In this document: piece after piece, positions 1 to 7,078 of the stretch | How positions within the stretch are numbered: position 1 is the first letter of the stretch | Layout: each line of letters opens with the position of its first letter | NCBI GenBank assembly: GCA_031550525.1 | Contig: JAVBON010000001.1 | Span: 1 to 26,063 of the forward strand | DNA: 26,063 bases | DNA from: WRHT01 sp031550525 | GTDB taxonomy: Bacteria > Desulfobacterota > Desulfovibrionia > Desulfovibrionales > Desulfovibrionaceae | Direction of reading: 5' to 3' | Position numbers and translations under genes: made by a program | Notes under the pieces: model-generated | What the model was told of the DNA's origin: nothing | Databases searched by the model: none | Seen by the model: the letters and a program-made list of their open reading frames with translations, nothing else

Positions 1-30
1 GCGGGCGGCCGTTATGGAATGGCCGCCCGC
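1..30. terminator. GC-rich hairpin, possible terminator of a gene left of the window
   Basis: Positions 1-10 and 21-30 are perfectly complementary (gcgggcggcc / ggccgcccgc) around a 10-nt loop. The following bases include a short T-rich stretch (gttttatttc). This could be an intrinsic terminator for a plus-strand gene that ends before the window, but that gene is not visible. Confidence 0.5.
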
Positions 31-73
31 CCACGTTTTATTTCATGCTAATCCGATGAAAGCACGGATTAAT

Positions 74-210
74 GAGGATTTTTGTTCGCTGCCAAGGCGC
101 GCGAGCTCCGGCTGGAGGGAGTGTATATGGACATACATGACCTTCAGGCGGTTCTGGCGCAACGACGGCAGAGGGCAAAATCCATTCTCGTGACGACACT
201 GTCTAAAGAA
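74..210 (+). repeat. Structured intergenic element E2, copy a
   Basis: Bases 76-93 (starting ggatttttg) can pair with 167-183 (ending caaaatcc) in a nearly continuous stem with one bulge and one mismatch. Smaller hairpins lie inside at 106-117 (ctcc/ggag) and around 123-136 (gtat/atac). The element ends with gacgacactgtctaaag. The 5' part (ggatttttg...ctgcc...gagggagtg) and 3' part recur at 14,548-14,776, and the 3' part again at 14,777-14,886 and, more diverged, at 5,865-5,925. It is a dispersed intergenic repeat, either a MITE/REP-like element or a structured RNA. No protein is encoded. The rest of 1-338 holds only the flanking hairpins. Confidence 0.55.
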
Positions 211-219
211 TAAATAATA

Positions 220-268
220 AAAAGTTTAGGAGGATAGAGGGTGAGAGCTCGAGAGAGGGGGAAAGGAA
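220..268. repeat. 49-bp direct repeat, left copy
   Basis: These 49 bases (aaaagtttaggaggatag...gggggaaaggaa) recur at 24,132-24,180 with two mismatches. This left copy runs into a complete hairpin. The distant copy stops inside the hairpin loop where the AT-rich satellite-like sequence starts. Confidence 0.85.
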
Positions 269-310
269 GCCCTTTTCAAAGGGTTCCTTTCCCCCTCTCT
301 CGAATTTTTT
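250..310. terminator. Strong hairpin 3' of the CbiA-like gene
   Basis: Bases 250-268 pair perfectly with 284-302 (19 bp of purine/pyrimidine-asymmetric sequence). An inner 6-bp stem (270-275/278-283) extends it. A run of T follows on the plus strand (304-311). It lies 28 nt past the stop codon of the minus-strand CbiA-like gene, so it probably ends that transcript. It could act in both directions. Confidence 0.6.
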
Positions 311-338
311 ACACGCGCCGCAGGCGCATCCGCCATTC

Positions 339-1958
339 TTACTCTTCCGCTGTTATTGCATCGCACCTGCCGGTGTCGGCCCAGGTTACGGCGGCTTTTA
401 CGAAGTTGGGCGCCCAATGGGGCGCGCCGGGCGCGTAGAGTTGCAGGTGCGAGATAAAACAATTGTGCTTTAGCAGGCCGTCGCGGCCGGAGTGGCCGGA
501 GGTGCGGATAAGGCCAAAGCCTTTATCCATACGCATAAGCGTTGCCTCGGCAAGGGCGGGCGGCAGGCCGGTATTGGTGTAGTGAAACTCGTGGGCACGA
601 ATGGAACGGCCAACGGGATGAAAAGGGTTGGAGCGCTCGATTTGCGCCTGCACATAGCCTATACCTTGCGGCACCTTGCCCAGACTAACGGAAAAATCGA
701 AAATTCCACACATGGGGTATTCTTGATCGTGTACTTTCAGGCTTCTGGCAAGGTAATAAAAACCGGAGCCTTCGGCATAAGTGGGCAGGCCGGATTCTAC
801 CAGCGCGGTAACTTCCGCCCTGCGGGCAATGTTGGCGGATAATTCCGCAGCAAAATCATCGGGAAAGCCGCCGCCCAAGTAGAGGCCGTCAAGCCGTGGC
901 CAAGGGGTGCCGCCAACTAGGGAGAGAGGTATGAGATCGGCCCCGGCCGCGCGCAGGGCCTCAAGATTCTCGGTGTAGTAAAACCAGAGTATGGAATCGC
1001 GCACGTAACCTATGCGGGGGCGGGAACCGTCGATTTTTGCCAAGGCCGCCTGCGCGGAAAACTGAGAGGTTTCGACATGTTGGGAAAAAAATCCGGGGCT
1101 GGGCGCGTTTGTTTGTAAAAATTTGGCGGAACCCGCAGTTGCCTGTAACGATGCCGCGTAACCAGAGTTTGCCTGTAACGGTGAAGCGTAACCAGCGTTT
1201 GCCTGCAAGTGTGGCGTATAATGCCCGTTTACCTGTAAAGGCGGAGCGGAGCGGGCTATGCGCAGCACTTCATCCAAATTGATGTGTTCTTCTATAAAAT
1301 CGGCAATTTTATCCAGGCGGGCGTGGGCCGCGCTACCGGCAATGGCTGCCTCGTCGCCATAAAGGCCGCTGTAACGCTCGTCAAAGGGGGCTTCCTCCAG
1401 CCGGGGCAGCATGCCTAGCACGGGCAGGCCTGCCAGAGTTTCCACTGCTTCTTTAACCAGGGCGCGGTGGCGCGAGCGGCTGGCGCGGTTAAGAATAACC
1501 CCGGCCAGGTTCAAATCTGGCTCGAAATTCTTGCAGCCAAGGGCCAAAGCGGCGGCGGTGCGGGTCATTTTAGTGCAGTTCATGGCTAAAAGCACGGGGG
1601 CGCTAAGCTGCCGCGCCAACTCTGCCGTGGAGCAGGAGCCAGCCAGATCCTGCCCGTCAAAAAGGCCGCGATTGCCTTCTATAATAACCAAATCCGGCGC
1701 TGCCTGGCTAGCCGCGCAAGCCTGCTGAAACAGTTGGGGCAAAAGTCCCGTGGGCGTCATAAAAGGGTCGAGGTTGCGCGGCGGGTAACCTGTGGCCAGG
1801 CTGAGCCAGAGTGTATCTATATAATCCGGGCCTTTCTTAAAGGCCTGCACTTTATAACCCCTGCGCGAAAAGGCGCGGGACAGGCCTGTGCTGATTATGG
1901 TTTTGCCGCTGCCGCCTGAAAGCCCGCTTATTACCACGCGAGGCATAACATAAGACAT
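339..1958 (-). CDS. cbiA: CbiA/DsrN-like cobyrinic acid a,c-diamide synthase family protein, possible siroheme amidase, nucleophile Cys missing
   Basis: 539 aa, somewhat longer than usual for CbiA. The N-terminal P-loop ATPase domain shows GLSGGSGKT near residues 12-20 and KKGPDYID near 42-49. The C-terminal class I glutamine amidotransferase domain starts near residue 330 and has the conserved GGGFPDDFA and HEFHYTNT motifs. Family members amidate peripheral carboxylates of cobyrinate. A CbiA-type protein encoded with dsrAB (DsrN) is thought to amidate siroheme. Two things are odd. At residue 397, where the family has the nucleophilic Cys of AECGG, the sequence reads AEGSG (codon ggc at 768-770), so glutamine hydrolysis should be lost. 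A linker at about residues 240-292 carries five 10-residue repeats (QANAGYASPL-like). The start at 1958 is followed by an in-frame ATG at 1946, and the ribosome site is weak. Family assignment is firm. The siroheme role is inferred from context. Confidence 0.85.
   Translation of the reverse strand: MSYVMPRVVISGLSGGSGKTIISTGLSRAFSRRGYKVQAFKKGPDYIDTLWLSLATGYPPRNLDPFMTPTGLLPQLFQQACAASQAAPDLVIIEGNRGLFDGQDLAGSCSTAELARQLSAPVLLAMNCTKMTRTAAALALGCKNFEPDLNLAGVILNRASRSRHRALVKEAVETLAGLPVLGMLPRLEEAPFDERYSGLYGDEAAIAGSAAHARLDKIADFIEEHINLDEVLRIARSAPPLQVNGHYTPHLQANAGYASPLQANSGYAASLQATAGSAKFLQTNAPSPGFFSQHVETSQFSAQAALAKIDGSRPRIGYVRDSILWFYYTENLEALRAAGADLIPLSLVGGTPWPRLDGLYLGGGFPDDFAAELSANIARRAEVTALVESGLPTYAEGSGFYYLARSLKVHDQEYPMCGIFDFSVSLGKVPQGIGYVQAQIERSNPFHPVGRSIRAHEFHYTNTGLPPALAEATLMRMDKGFGLIRTSGHSGRDGLLKHNCFISHLQLYAPGAPHWAPNFVKAAVTWADTGRCDAITAEE
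1131..1252. repeat. In-frame 30-bp minisatellite inside the CbiA-like gene
   Basis: About four head-to-tail units of 30 bp, beginning gtttgcctgtaacggtgaag and variants, encode 10-residue repeats on the minus strand (QVNGHYTPHL, QANAGYASPL, QANSGYAASL, QATAGSAKFL). They lie in the linker between the ATPase and amidotransferase domains. Because the period is a multiple of three, copy-number changes would keep the frame. A degenerate echo of the motif (ttacaggcaagcgtaac on the minus strand) occurs near 2,160-2,212. Confidence 0.8.
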
Positions 1959-2045
1959 AAAAGGCTCACTTTACCCGAGCAAAGCCCGGTTTGTAATGTT
2001 GCAAAAGCGGCGCATATGGCTGAACAGCAAGGATTCCGGCAAATC

Positions 2046-2088
2046 CCGCCTCGTTGGGCCCTAATAGGCCTAGCCAAACTTGAGGCGG
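2046..2088. terminator. Hairpin between the NimA-like and CbiA-like genes
   Basis: ccgcctc (2046-2052) pairs with gaggcgg (2082-2088), and gttggg/ccaaac extends the stem. It sits in the 213-nt gap between two co-directional minus-strand genes. There is no clear T-run, so it may be a weak terminator or an mRNA-stability structure. Nothing else stands out in 1959-2171. Confidence 0.35.
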
Positions 2089-2171
2089 AACCTCACATTT
2101 GATTACTGTGCGGCTTTAGCAGATTCAAAATCTGACTTTGCCAAAGCGCATGGCTGGCTTACGTGTGCCTG

Positions 2172-2651
2172 TTACGCCTGTTTGGCTGGGTTACGCTTGC
2201 CTGTAATCTGAGATGGTTTTATGCGAATGACAGTAGTTTTGGCAACTACAGGCTCAGCCAAAGGCAAATGCCCCACGCCAAAATGCTCAGCTATACATTT
2301 AAGGCCGCGCAGGCGTGTGGCCTGGTCGCCGTCCGCCCCCAACACTTCGGCCTGCCCCATTACATTTACCGTGCGGTAGTGCATGGTGCAGGAGGCCGAA
2401 TCTTTTTTACCCGGCACCAAAACGGCCTCTGGCACAAAGGTAATGCAAACCTGCGGGCAGGCTTTAAGCACATCTATCTTTTTACCTTGGTGGGCCGAAT
2501 GCGCATACAGATATTCGCCATCGTAAGCGAAGTTAAGCGGTATGGAGTACGGCGCGGCTCCGTCCAGCATGGCAATAACTCCGTATTCGGATTTGGCAAT
2601 TACCTCGCGCAGCTCATCCTGCGTGGTTATTTCTCTTTCGTTACGTCTCAT
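2172..2651 (-). CDS. Pyridoxamine 5'-phosphate oxidase-fold flavin-binding protein, NimA-like
   Basis: 159 aa. It starts with MRRNEREI, close to the MRRKDREI signature of the NimA/flavin-nucleotide-binding branch of the split-barrel superfamily. Further family-type motifs are YGVIAMLDGAAPYSIPLNFA, the LYAHSAHQGKKIDVL segment (the usual position of the conserved His) and TMHYRTVNVMGQAEVL. Relatives bind FMN or other cofactors, and some reduce 5-nitroimidazoles. The physiological substrate is normally unknown, so no specific reaction is claimed. The gene lies between dsrD and the CbiA-like gene on the same strand. Strong hairpins on both sides suggest it may be transcribed separately. The C-terminal codons (ITGKRNPAKQA) fall in a segment resembling the minisatellite of the neighbouring gene, so the tail may be recently altered. 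Confidence 0.8.
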   Translation of the reverse strand: MRRNEREITTQDELREVIAKSEYGVIAMLDGAAPYSIPLNFAYDGEYLYAHSAHQGKKIDVLKACPQVCITFVPEAVLVPGKKDSASCTMHYRTVNVMGQAEVLGADGDQATRLRGLKCIAEHFGVGHLPLAEPVVAKTTVIRIKPSQITGKRNPAKQA

Positions 2652-2732
2652 GTGTGCTTCCTGTTCATATTAAGGAGTAATACAGCAATAAAAATACAGC
2701 CGTGCCAAACAGATATCTGAAAGGCATAAATT

Positions 2733-2790
2733 AAGACAGCGCTTTCGCCGGGGCACGCAAAAATGCGTTACCCGGCAAAAACGCTGTCTT
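2733..2790 (-). terminator. Terminator-like hairpin after dsrD
   Basis: aagacagcg (2733-2741) pairs with cgctgtctt (2782-2790). Inner stems are formed by gccgggg/cccggc and acgc/gcgt around an A-rich loop. Placed 50 nt beyond the dsrD stop on the minus strand, it probably marks the end of the dsrABD transcript. Confidence 0.6.
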
Positions 2791-2839
2791 GAAGTATGTC
2801 AAACCGCCAAGGCAATTGACACCATGGTGCCAATAAAAC

Positions 2840-3064
2840 CTAGATAGCGCCGGGTTTGCCGCCGCCCTTCAGGCCGTACATGGAAGTACTGCCGGAAGAC
2901 CAGAATTCGACTTTTTCTTCGTTAACCAAAGCAGTAAGCACTTTTTTTACTTCACGCGGTCCTTTGTCCGGAAACAGGGGCAGGAAGTCGTTGAAGTAGA
3001 ATTTGCTTTTGGTTTTGCTTTTTTCTTCAAGAAAATCAATTATCTTCTTTTTATCTTCATCCAT
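2840..3064 (-). CDS. dsrD: DsrD, small winged-helix activator of dissimilatory sulfite reductase
   Basis: 74 aa, close to the usual size of about 78. The protein is basic and soluble. It matches DsrD through the N-terminal DKKKIIDFLEEKSKTKSKFY helix, the FPDKGPREVKKVLTALVNE recognition-helix region and the wing EFWSSGSTSMYGLKG. DsrD has a winged-helix fold but is described as an allosteric activator of DsrAB rather than a classical DNA-binding regulator. The start is supported by a strong ribosome site (aaaggggg) 6 nt before the ATG. The gene lies 58 nt after dsrB with a strong hairpin in the gap, so dsrD expression may differ from dsrAB. Its presence is typical of reductive rather than sulfur-oxidising Dsr pathways. 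Confidence 0.95.
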   Translation of the reverse strand: MDEDKKKIIDFLEEKSKTKSKFYFNDFLPLFPDKGPREVKKVLTALVNEEKVEFWSSGSTSMYGLKGGGKPGAI

Positions 3065-3084
3065 AATGATCCCCCTTTAGGGTT

Positions 3085-3110
3085 CCTCCGGGCGCTTTAG
3101 CGCCCGGAGG
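3085..3110 (-). promoter_or_regulatory. Hairpin between dsrB and dsrD
   Basis: cctccgggcg (3085-3094) pairs with cgcccggagg (3101-3110) around a short loop, forming a very stable stem just after the dsrB stop. No T-run follows on the minus strand; the dsrD ribosome site comes next instead. It is more likely an mRNA-stability or processing element that sets the dsrD:dsrAB ratio than a full terminator. Confidence 0.5.
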
Positions 3111-3122
3111 GTTGTGCTATAA

Positions 3123-4271
3123 CTAGAACTTGAACTGAGTTGTCTGTCTCCAGGTATAGTAGGCCGGATCACGGAAGTCGTCAATGAGGTGGTGGGTAAA
3201 CTCAAGGCCGGTCAGGGAGAAGAAGCGTTCCCAACCGATGCGCTCGGCCCATTCGCCCAGACGTTCGTACTTGCGCGCGTTGGCCGAATACGTGTCGACG
3301 ATTTTTCTGATGGTTTTGGTCAGCGAGGGCCAGCGCGGCGGTTCGTTGGGGATGTAGGCGACTACAACCTTGGAGAACTTGGGAGCGCTGATGCGGTTGG
3401 AAACCTTGCCGCCGACCATTATGATCACGCCATCGCCGCCCTTGCCGTCGGAAATGGGCAGGGCCGGGCACATGGTGTAGCAGTTGCCGCAGTACATGCA
3501 GCGGTCTTCTTTAATGGCTATGGAGTTAACGGTTTTGCCGTTAACATCGGCCTTGGCCGGGCGCACTGCCGCGGTGGGGCAGGCGGCAACAGCCAGCGGA
3601 ATTTCGCAAAGCTGGTCAACCCATTCGTTATCGATCATGGGCGGCTTTCTGTGAATACCCACAACGCCTATGTCGGAGCAGTGCACGGCGCCGCACATGT
3701 TAATGCAGCAAGCCAGCGATACGCGCACCGGAGCGGGCATGGTGTGGCTCTGGAATTCCTTGAAGAGTTCGTCCATCATCGCTTTCACCGGGCCGGAGGC
3801 GTCGGTGGCAGGGGTGTGGCAGTGTACCCAACCCTGGGTGTGGATGATGTTGGTAATACCGGCTCCGGTACCGCCAATGGGGAACTTGTTGGAACCACCG
3901 GCAAACTTGCGGGCGGCCAAATCGGCCTTAAGGGCCTTGAGGCTGGCTTCGTTATCCACCATAAATTCCACGTTGGAACGGGTGGTAAAGCGCAGGTAGC
4001 CGCCGCAATGCTTGTCGGCTATTTCGCACATTTCGCGAATATGGGTAATGGACATAAGGCGGGCGGTACCGCAGCGCACGGTGTAAACCTTGTCGCCGTT
4101 CTCGGCCACGTGCATAAGCACGCCGGGCTCGAGAATTTCATGATACTGCCATTTGCCTTTGTTCTTGGCGATGACGGGCGGATAAAACTCGTCGTATTTG
4201 CGAGGACCGATATCGGTGATACGGTTCTCCATCGGCTTTTCGGGGTTGTACCCGGAAGAAATAAAAGTCAT
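3123..4271 (-). CDS. dsrB: Dissimilatory sulfite reductase beta subunit DsrB
   Basis: 382 aa, full length. DsrB pairs with DsrA in an alpha2beta2 complex that reduces sulfite to the sulfur oxidation level passed to DsrC. Cys151 (VHCHTP) and Cys188/Cys189/Cys193 (ACCINMC) are at the positions used for the [4Fe-4S] cluster beside the tetrapyrrole. A ferredoxin-like insert carries Cys231 (ACPTAA) and Cys258, Cys261, Cys264 and Cys268 (RCMYCGNCYTMCP), binding a second cluster. The ATG at 4271 follows the dsrA stop by 17 nt and is preceded by a purine-rich site (aaaggggg), so the two subunits are translationally close. The sequence is typical of Desulfovibrio-type enzymes. No damage is visible. 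Confidence 0.98.
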   Translation of the reverse strand: MTFISSGYNPEKPMENRITDIGPRKYDEFYPPVIAKNKGKWQYHEILEPGVLMHVAENGDKVYTVRCGTARLMSITHIREMCEIADKHCGGYLRFTTRSNVEFMVDNEASLKALKADLAARKFAGGSNKFPIGGTGAGITNIIHTQGWVHCHTPATDASGPVKAMMDELFKEFQSHTMPAPVRVSLACCINMCGAVHCSDIGVVGIHRKPPMIDNEWVDQLCEIPLAVAACPTAAVRPAKADVNGKTVNSIAIKEDRCMYCGNCYTMCPALPISDGKGGDGVIIMVGGKVSNRISAPKFSKVVVAYIPNEPPRWPSLTKTIRKIVDTYSANARKYERLGEWAERIGWERFFSLTGLEFTHHLIDDFRDPAYYTWRQTTQFKF

Positions 4272-4288
4272 GGTATTTTCCCCCTTTA

Positions 4289-5602
4289 TTATCTCTGGTG
4301 TCTGCTGCGGTAGTCAGCAACGTCACGGGTCCAGCCGCCGGGCACTTCATCTTCACGGAAGAAGATGTAGGGGTTGTGGCGGGGTTCCTGCACATGCACG
4401 GCCTGAGGCTCAATGCCGGTAACTTCGAGCAGTTTCTGGAAGGAGAGGCGGCGCATGGTTTCGCCAAGGCGCTCGCGGTTCTTGCCTTCTTCCATCCACC
4501 AGTCCCAAATAGCCTCAACAACGTCTTTAATTTCGGTGTAAGGGGCCTTAACTTCAACAAAGGGCACCAGGAGGGAGCCCATCTGAGCGCCGTCAACAAC
4601 CGGGGCTTTAGCGCCGCAGAGTATGGAGGCGCCACGCTCGTTGCCTATGTGCAGGGCGCGGGGCATGGTGTTGATGCAGTGCATGCAACGGGTGCATTCT
4701 TTGTTGTCAATGCTAAGTTTGGAGCCGTTCCACTTCATGCAGCCGGTGGGGCAGCGGTCAACAACTTCGGCCACTATGTCAAATTTACCCCAATCGCGGC
4801 CGGAGTGAGCGCCGGCGTTGGGTTTAATTTCTCCGCCAACATAGGCGGTGACGGCGGAAGCGTCTATTTTAATGTCGTCTTTCCAAGTACCTACAACCGC
4901 AAAGTCCGAACGGGCCATGGCGGCAACGCAGCCGTTGGGGCAGCCGTCGAATTTGAATTTAAACTTGTAGGGGAAGGCCGGGCGGTGCAGCTCGTCCTGG
5001 TAGTCTTGGGTCATGGTATAGCAAAGGTCCTGAGTGTCGTAGCAGGCGAATTCGCAACGGGAAGGCCCGAGGCAGCTTTCTGGAGTACGCAGGTTGGAGC
5101 CGGAGCCGCCAAGGTCTGTATTCACTTTGTGGGTGAGCTCGAAGAAAATTTCTTCAAGTTGGGCAGTCTGGGTGCCCAAAAGCACGATGTCGCCGGTGGT
5201 GCCGTGCATGTTGGTAAGGCCTGAGCCGCGCATATCCCAAATATCGCAAATCTGACGCAAAAAGTCGGTTTTGTAATATTTGGCCGCAGGCTGGTTTACG
5301 CGCACGGTATGGAAGTGAGCCACACCGGGGAATTTGGCCGGCTGGTCGTTGTAACGGCCTATAACGCCGCCGCCGTAACCGAATACGCCAACGATGCCGC
5401 CGTGTTTCCAGTGGGTTTCACCGTCGGTGTAAGAGAGTTCGAGTACGCCAAGCAGATCTTCGGGGCAGTCTACGGGAATCTGATAAGGCACCTTGTTAGG
5501 ATTTTTCGCCCGGTTAGCAGCTTCCTGCTTGATATCGGACACAAAGCTGGGCCACGGCCCGGTTTCAAGCTGATCCAGCTTGGGCGTTGAGTGTTTCGCC
5601 AT
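4289..5602 (-). CDS. dsrA: Dissimilatory sulfite reductase alpha subunit DsrA
   Basis: 437 aa, full length. This is the siroheme-bearing catalytic subunit of the cytoplasmic sulfite reductase, the terminal enzyme of sulfate/sulfite respiration. The siroheme-[4Fe-4S] ligands are all present: Cys177 and Cys183 (CLGPSRC) and Cys221 and Cys225 (CPNGC), matching the numbering of the characterised Desulfovibrio enzyme. The inserted ferredoxin domain has Cys284 and Cys288 (CPTGC) and Cys303, Cys306 and Cys309 (CTRCMHC). The ATG at 5602 is preceded by ggagg with 8-nt spacing. It is the first gene of the minus-strand cluster dsrA-dsrB-dsrD and divergent from 5992. The sequence points to the Desulfovibrio-type bacterial lineage and not to archaeal or sulfur-oxidiser forms. 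Confidence 0.98.
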   Translation of the reverse strand: MAKHSTPKLDQLETGPWPSFVSDIKQEAANRAKNPNKVPYQIPVDCPEDLLGVLELSYTDGETHWKHGGIVGVFGYGGGVIGRYNDQPAKFPGVAHFHTVRVNQPAAKYYKTDFLRQICDIWDMRGSGLTNMHGTTGDIVLLGTQTAQLEEIFFELTHKVNTDLGGSGSNLRTPESCLGPSRCEFACYDTQDLCYTMTQDYQDELHRPAFPYKFKFKFDGCPNGCVAAMARSDFAVVGTWKDDIKIDASAVTAYVGGEIKPNAGAHSGRDWGKFDIVAEVVDRCPTGCMKWNGSKLSIDNKECTRCMHCINTMPRALHIGNERGASILCGAKAPVVDGAQMGSLLVPFVEVKAPYTEIKDVVEAIWDWWMEEGKNRERLGETMRRLSFQKLLEVTGIEPQAVHVQEPRHNPYIFFREDEVPGGWTRDVADYRSRHQR

Positions 5603-5727
5603 TGCCTAAACCTCCACAGTTTTTTGTTCACAAACTTCAATACGGCAGTTTGCTCTTAAGCAAAAAGCCAAGGGCAGCAAATCGCCATAGAATAGCCTTG
5701 AATAATACCGAATTAAAGTGCCCAACA

Positions 5728-5754
5728 ATTAGAAGTATTTGCTATAAATGTCAA
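5728..5754 (-). promoter_or_regulatory. dsrA: Candidate promoter for dsrA
   Basis: Reading the minus strand, TTGACA (5749-5754) is followed after 15 nt by TCTAAT (5728-5733). That is a perfect -35 and a five-of-six -10, but the spacer is shorter than ideal. It would leave a leader of about 120 nt before dsrA. Pattern evidence only. The rest of the 390-nt divergent gap (5603-5991) holds the E2 copy at 5865-5925 and nothing else recognised. Confidence 0.3.
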
Positions 5755-5864
5755 GCACCCAAAGGATATCAGACAATACAGACAGGAGGGGGATTTTTCA
5801 TACCCGCCAAGAAAAAAATACTTTTTATACACAGAGCGCACTCTTGCGGTACCTAACCGGAATA

Positions 5865-5925
5865 AAAAGCTTTTTTGACGCCGGAAGATAACAAAAAACC
5901 CTCATGGCGGCATTGTCTAGCGATT
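5865..5925 (+). repeat. Diverged E2 element, copy in the dsrA upstream gap
   Basis: The stretch with ttttttgacgccgg, caaaaaaccctc and gcattgtctagc matches, in order, ttttttgacgctgg-, gcaaaaagaccctc- and ctatctag-type blocks of the copies at 14,548-14,886. It is shorter and diverged. Confidence 0.45.
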
Positions 5926-5991
5926 TTCCTTTTATGTTATACATTCGATGCCTCTTGACGTAAAGTTATTTTCAGGCAAAAAAACAACATT

Positions 5992-6258
5992 ATGAAAGAT
6001 CAAAACGGGCTTTACTATTACCCCAATCCCTCCGACGTAACCACCAGAGTTTATGTGCGCCAGGGCCAGGCCGCTCCGCAGTTTCGCCTTTGGAAGCAAG
6101 ACCTGCCCGATGTATGGGAAAAACACGGCTGGCTTGACCTGCAAGTTATAGAGGCCGCCGCCGCCATGTACCGCGAGACCGGCAGCGGGGCCGACCCGTT
6201 GCTGCTGTACGATACCGCCGTGGCAAAGGCCCTTATCAAGCAGGACGCGGCTGGTTAA
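5992..6258 (+). CDS. Unrecognised small protein, divergent from dsrA
   Basis: 88 aa, not recognised. It is soluble and aromatic-rich (GLYYYPNPSDVTTRVYVRQG near the start, FRLWKQDLPDVWEKHGWLDLQVIEAA in the middle), with no Cys pairs, signal peptide or membrane segment. The composition and codon use match the neighbouring genes, and the opposite frame is only a shadow. The stop is 4 nt before the start of the 257-aa gene, so the two are almost certainly co-transcribed and probably co-translated. The ribosome site is weak (purine-rich aggcaaaaaaacaac). Its position next to dsrA suggests a conserved lineage-specific protein, but no function is assigned. Confidence 0.7.
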   Translation: MKDQNGLYYYPNPSDVTTRVYVRQGQAAPQFRLWKQDLPDVWEKHGWLDLQVIEAAAAMYRETGSGADPLLLYDTAVAKALIKQDAAG

Positions 6259-6262
6259 CCCA

Positions 6263-7036
6263 ATGCCCGGCAACTGGAACGACGGCAAAATACGCCACTA
6301 CAAGCGCGACATACTGCGCGACTACTGCCTGGCCTGCGCCACGCTTGACGAGCAGTTCGAGCGTTTTCGCGCCTCCGGCACGCTTTCTTTTTCCATAATG
6401 CAGGGCGTTATGGGCGATCAGTTCAACAAAGGCCTGCTCTGGCGGCTTAAAGACACCGCCCACCACCTGTTTGGCGGCGGCGGCAACTCCACCGCCGGCG
6501 AGGCCTTGGACTGGGCCATAGGTTTTTTGTTTCACGAATGCGCGATTATTCTGGAAGCAAGCTACCAGTTGCAAAAATACTACCCCTCCGCAGGCGCTAT
6601 GCTAATGCGCGCTGAAGGCCGCAACATCTCTTCCAACCCCGAAGCGTTGGAACTGGTGCGCCGTTTTTTGTTCGATCAGGCCACGGATACCAGAGAAACC
6701 CTGGCGAAAATGGTGGAAAGGGCCTCCGGCATGCTTACAGCCATTAACCGCCTGTTCTGCCACTACCTTGCCGGAGAAGCCGATAACCGCCCCCTGGCCC
6801 GGCTTGTTTATGACCGCGAAGAACTCTTGCGTTCCGTATTTAAAGAGTTATATCCTTATTTCATGCGGGCCGTATTTGGCGACGCGCCGGAAAAAGGCCT
6901 GCTGGAGGCCGCCTGGTCGCTGTTTGAAAGCGGCCGCCGCCCCAAGGCGGAACGGGCCGCCCGCAAGGCGCTGGAAGTAAACCCAAATTGCCGCGAGGCC
7001 CAAGAATTGTTGGATAAAATGGCGGCTATGGGTTAA
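6263..7036 (+). CDS. Unrecognised alpha-helical protein with a TPR-like C-terminus
   Basis: 257 aa, not recognised as a named family. It is predicted mainly helical and soluble. The central part (residues about 30-130) includes SFSIMQGVMGDQFNKGLLWRL and a small Gly-rich loop (LFGGGGNSTAGEAL). The last 45 residues (AAWSLFESGRRPKAERAARKALEVNP...) resemble one tetratricopeptide-type helical pair, often a protein-interaction surface. The gene follows the 88-aa gene by 4 nt and forms a two-gene unit divergent from the dsr cluster. No catalytic motif, metal site or signal peptide is visible. The real start could be any of the early codons, but ATG at 6263 fits the tight coupling. A role connected to energy metabolism is only a guess from position. 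Confidence 0.75.
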   Translation: MPGNWNDGKIRHYKRDILRDYCLACATLDEQFERFRASGTLSFSIMQGVMGDQFNKGLLWRLKDTAHHLFGGGGNSTAGEALDWAIGFLFHECAIILEASYQLQKYYPSAGAMLMRAEGRNISSNPEALELVRRFLFDQATDTRETLAKMVERASGMLTAINRLFCHYLAGEADNRPLARLVYDREELLRSVFKELYPYFMRAVFGDAPEKGLLEAAWSLFESGRRPKAERAARKALEVNPNCREAQELLDKMAAMG

Positions 7037-7078
7037 CCGGCGCGTTAGATTGATAACAACCCCATATTTTTATTAACG

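Noticed and set aside
1131..1252. CRISPR-like array
   Set aside because: Units are directly adjacent with no unique spacers and lie in frame inside a coding sequence. It is a minisatellite. No cas gene is present.
3189..4313. Long plus-strand open frame opposite dsrB (374 aa), and a similar 308-aa frame opposite dsrA (4298-5224)
   Set aside because: Antisense shadows of strongly conserved, certain genes. Their composition (Gly/Ala/His/Val-rich) is typical of the reverse strand of GC-rich codons.
5932..6288. 118-aa minus-strand open frame upstream of dsrA
   Set aside because: Antisense to the 88-aa plus-strand gene, which has better composition and is coupled to the following gene.
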